From positions 1-5,431 of the forward strand of contig CALGRR010000083.1 in the NCBI GenBank assembly GCA_937880805.1: DNA of 5,431 nt, read 5' to 3'. This DNA comes from an uncultured Clostridia bacterium. GTDB taxonomy: Bacteria; Bacillota; Clostridia; Oscillospirales; Acutalibacteraceae. Within the stretch, counting starts at the first letter, position 1, and each line of letters begins with the position of its first letter. The translations under genes were made by a program, and so were the position numbers. The notes under the pieces are model-generated. The model did not search any database, was not told the DNA's origin, and was given only the letters and a program-made list of their open reading frames with translations. Positions 5,116-5,431 of the stretch are shown in pieces.

Positions 5116-5431
5116 ATGGCAAAAGGATCTGTAAGAAAAAAGGGCAAGAAATGGTACTACCGCTTCTATGTAGAAGATGAAAGCGGAAAGATGGTACAGC
5201 GTGAGTTTGCAGGCACAGAAAGCAAATCCGAGACGGAAGCATTGCTCCGCAAGGCAATGGAGGACTACGAAGCGAAGAAGTTCGTGGCAAAGCCTGAGAA
5301 CACCACTGTGGGTATGCTGCTTGATATGTGGGTGGAGGAAGAACTGAAACCCGGCAATCTGAGCAACGGCACAGTAATGGCGTATATGGGAACAGTGAAC
5401 AGGATAAAGAAATATCCTATCGGCGACAGAA
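5116..5431 (+). CDS. int: Tyrosine site-specific integrase, N-terminal part (cut by window end)
   Basis: The first 105 residues of a phage/Tn916-type integrase. Residues 1 to about 58 match the arm-type DNA-binding domain: MAKGSVRKKGKKWYYRFYVE, then a strand-turn region and a helix around ETEALLRKAMEDYEAKKFV. From about 63 the core-binding, SAM-like domain begins (TTVGMLLDMWVEEEL, then LSNGTVMAYMGTVNRIKK). The catalytic domain with the R-H-R-Y residues lies beyond the window, so activity cannot be judged. The ATG has AAAGGAG 11 nt upstream, slightly far. The gene follows the XRE gene on the same strand and may be read through from it. The enzyme would join and excise the element at its att site, with the excisionase-like protein to the left setting direction. 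Confidence 0.9.
   Translation, partial: MAKGSVRKKGKKWYYRFYVEDESGKMVQREFAGTESKSETEALLRKAMEDYEAKKFVAKPENTTVGMLLDMWVEEELKPGNLSNGTVMAYMGTVNRIKKYPIGDR

Larger units (their letters stand above)
2259..5431. mobile_element. Integrative and mobilizable element, core region (partial)
   Basis: Four genes typical of element transfer and excision lie together: MobA/MobL relaxase, excisionase-like winged-helix protein, XRE regulator and tyrosine integrase. No type IV secretion or coupling-protein gene is visible, which fits an element mobilised by a helper rather than a self-transmissible one, although more genes may lie outside the window. The boundaries are those of the recognisable core, not element ends: no att site or terminal repeat was found. 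The MATE operon to the left may be cargo inside the element or flanking DNA. Confidence 0.7.

Overview
The window looks like part of a mobile element from a low-to-mid-GC Firmicute, most likely a gut Clostridium-type organism. The reasons are AGGAGG-type ribosome sites on every gene, TATAAT/TTGACA promoters with TG extensions, TTG starts, intrinsic terminators, and a Firmicute-style set of MobA/MobL relaxase, small excisionase, XRE regulator and tyrosine integrase. The organism is inferred from these features only; no species can be named.

Layout. (1) Bases 1-2191 hold a two-gene cargo operon on the + strand. A near-consensus promoter (4-32) is followed by a ~160-nt structured leader that ends in an intrinsic terminator directly upstream of the first gene. 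Then come a MATE-family multidrug/cation antiporter (200-1513) and, overlapping it by ATGA, a flavin reductase-like FMN-binding protein (1510-2076). A strong terminator closes the unit (2156-2191). (2) Bases 2259-4161 hold a leftward mobilisation/excision unit: a short excisionase-like winged-helix protein (3946-4161) upstream of a MobA/MobL (MobQ-type) relaxase (2259-3689, TTG start). Between them lies a ~250-nt non-coding stretch full of inverted repeats that is the best candidate for oriT. (3) Bases 4162-4342 are a divergent control region. It has a perfect-consensus leftward promoter, an extended -10 rightward promoter, and a family of CTCATTTTGCAAC-like repeats placed on both promoters. 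(4) Bases 4343-5431 hold a rightward unit: an XRE-type regulator (TTG start), a 122-nt leader with nested inverted repeats and a reverse-strand terminator, and the N-terminal 105 codons of a tyrosine integrase cut off by the window edge.

How it fits together. The relaxase, excisionase, regulator and integrase without any visible type IV secretion genes suggest an integrative and mobilizable element (IME) that depends on a helper conjugative element. The XRE protein probably binds the repeats to control both its own promoter and the excisionase-relaxase promoter, acting as a lysogeny-like switch. The MATE/flavin reductase pair is probably accessory cargo, or host sequence next to the element. 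No element end or att site is visible, so this stays open. The most notable points are the MATE leader, which looks like a riboswitch or attenuator with two alternative partners for the terminator arm, the iteron-like control region, and the oriT candidate.
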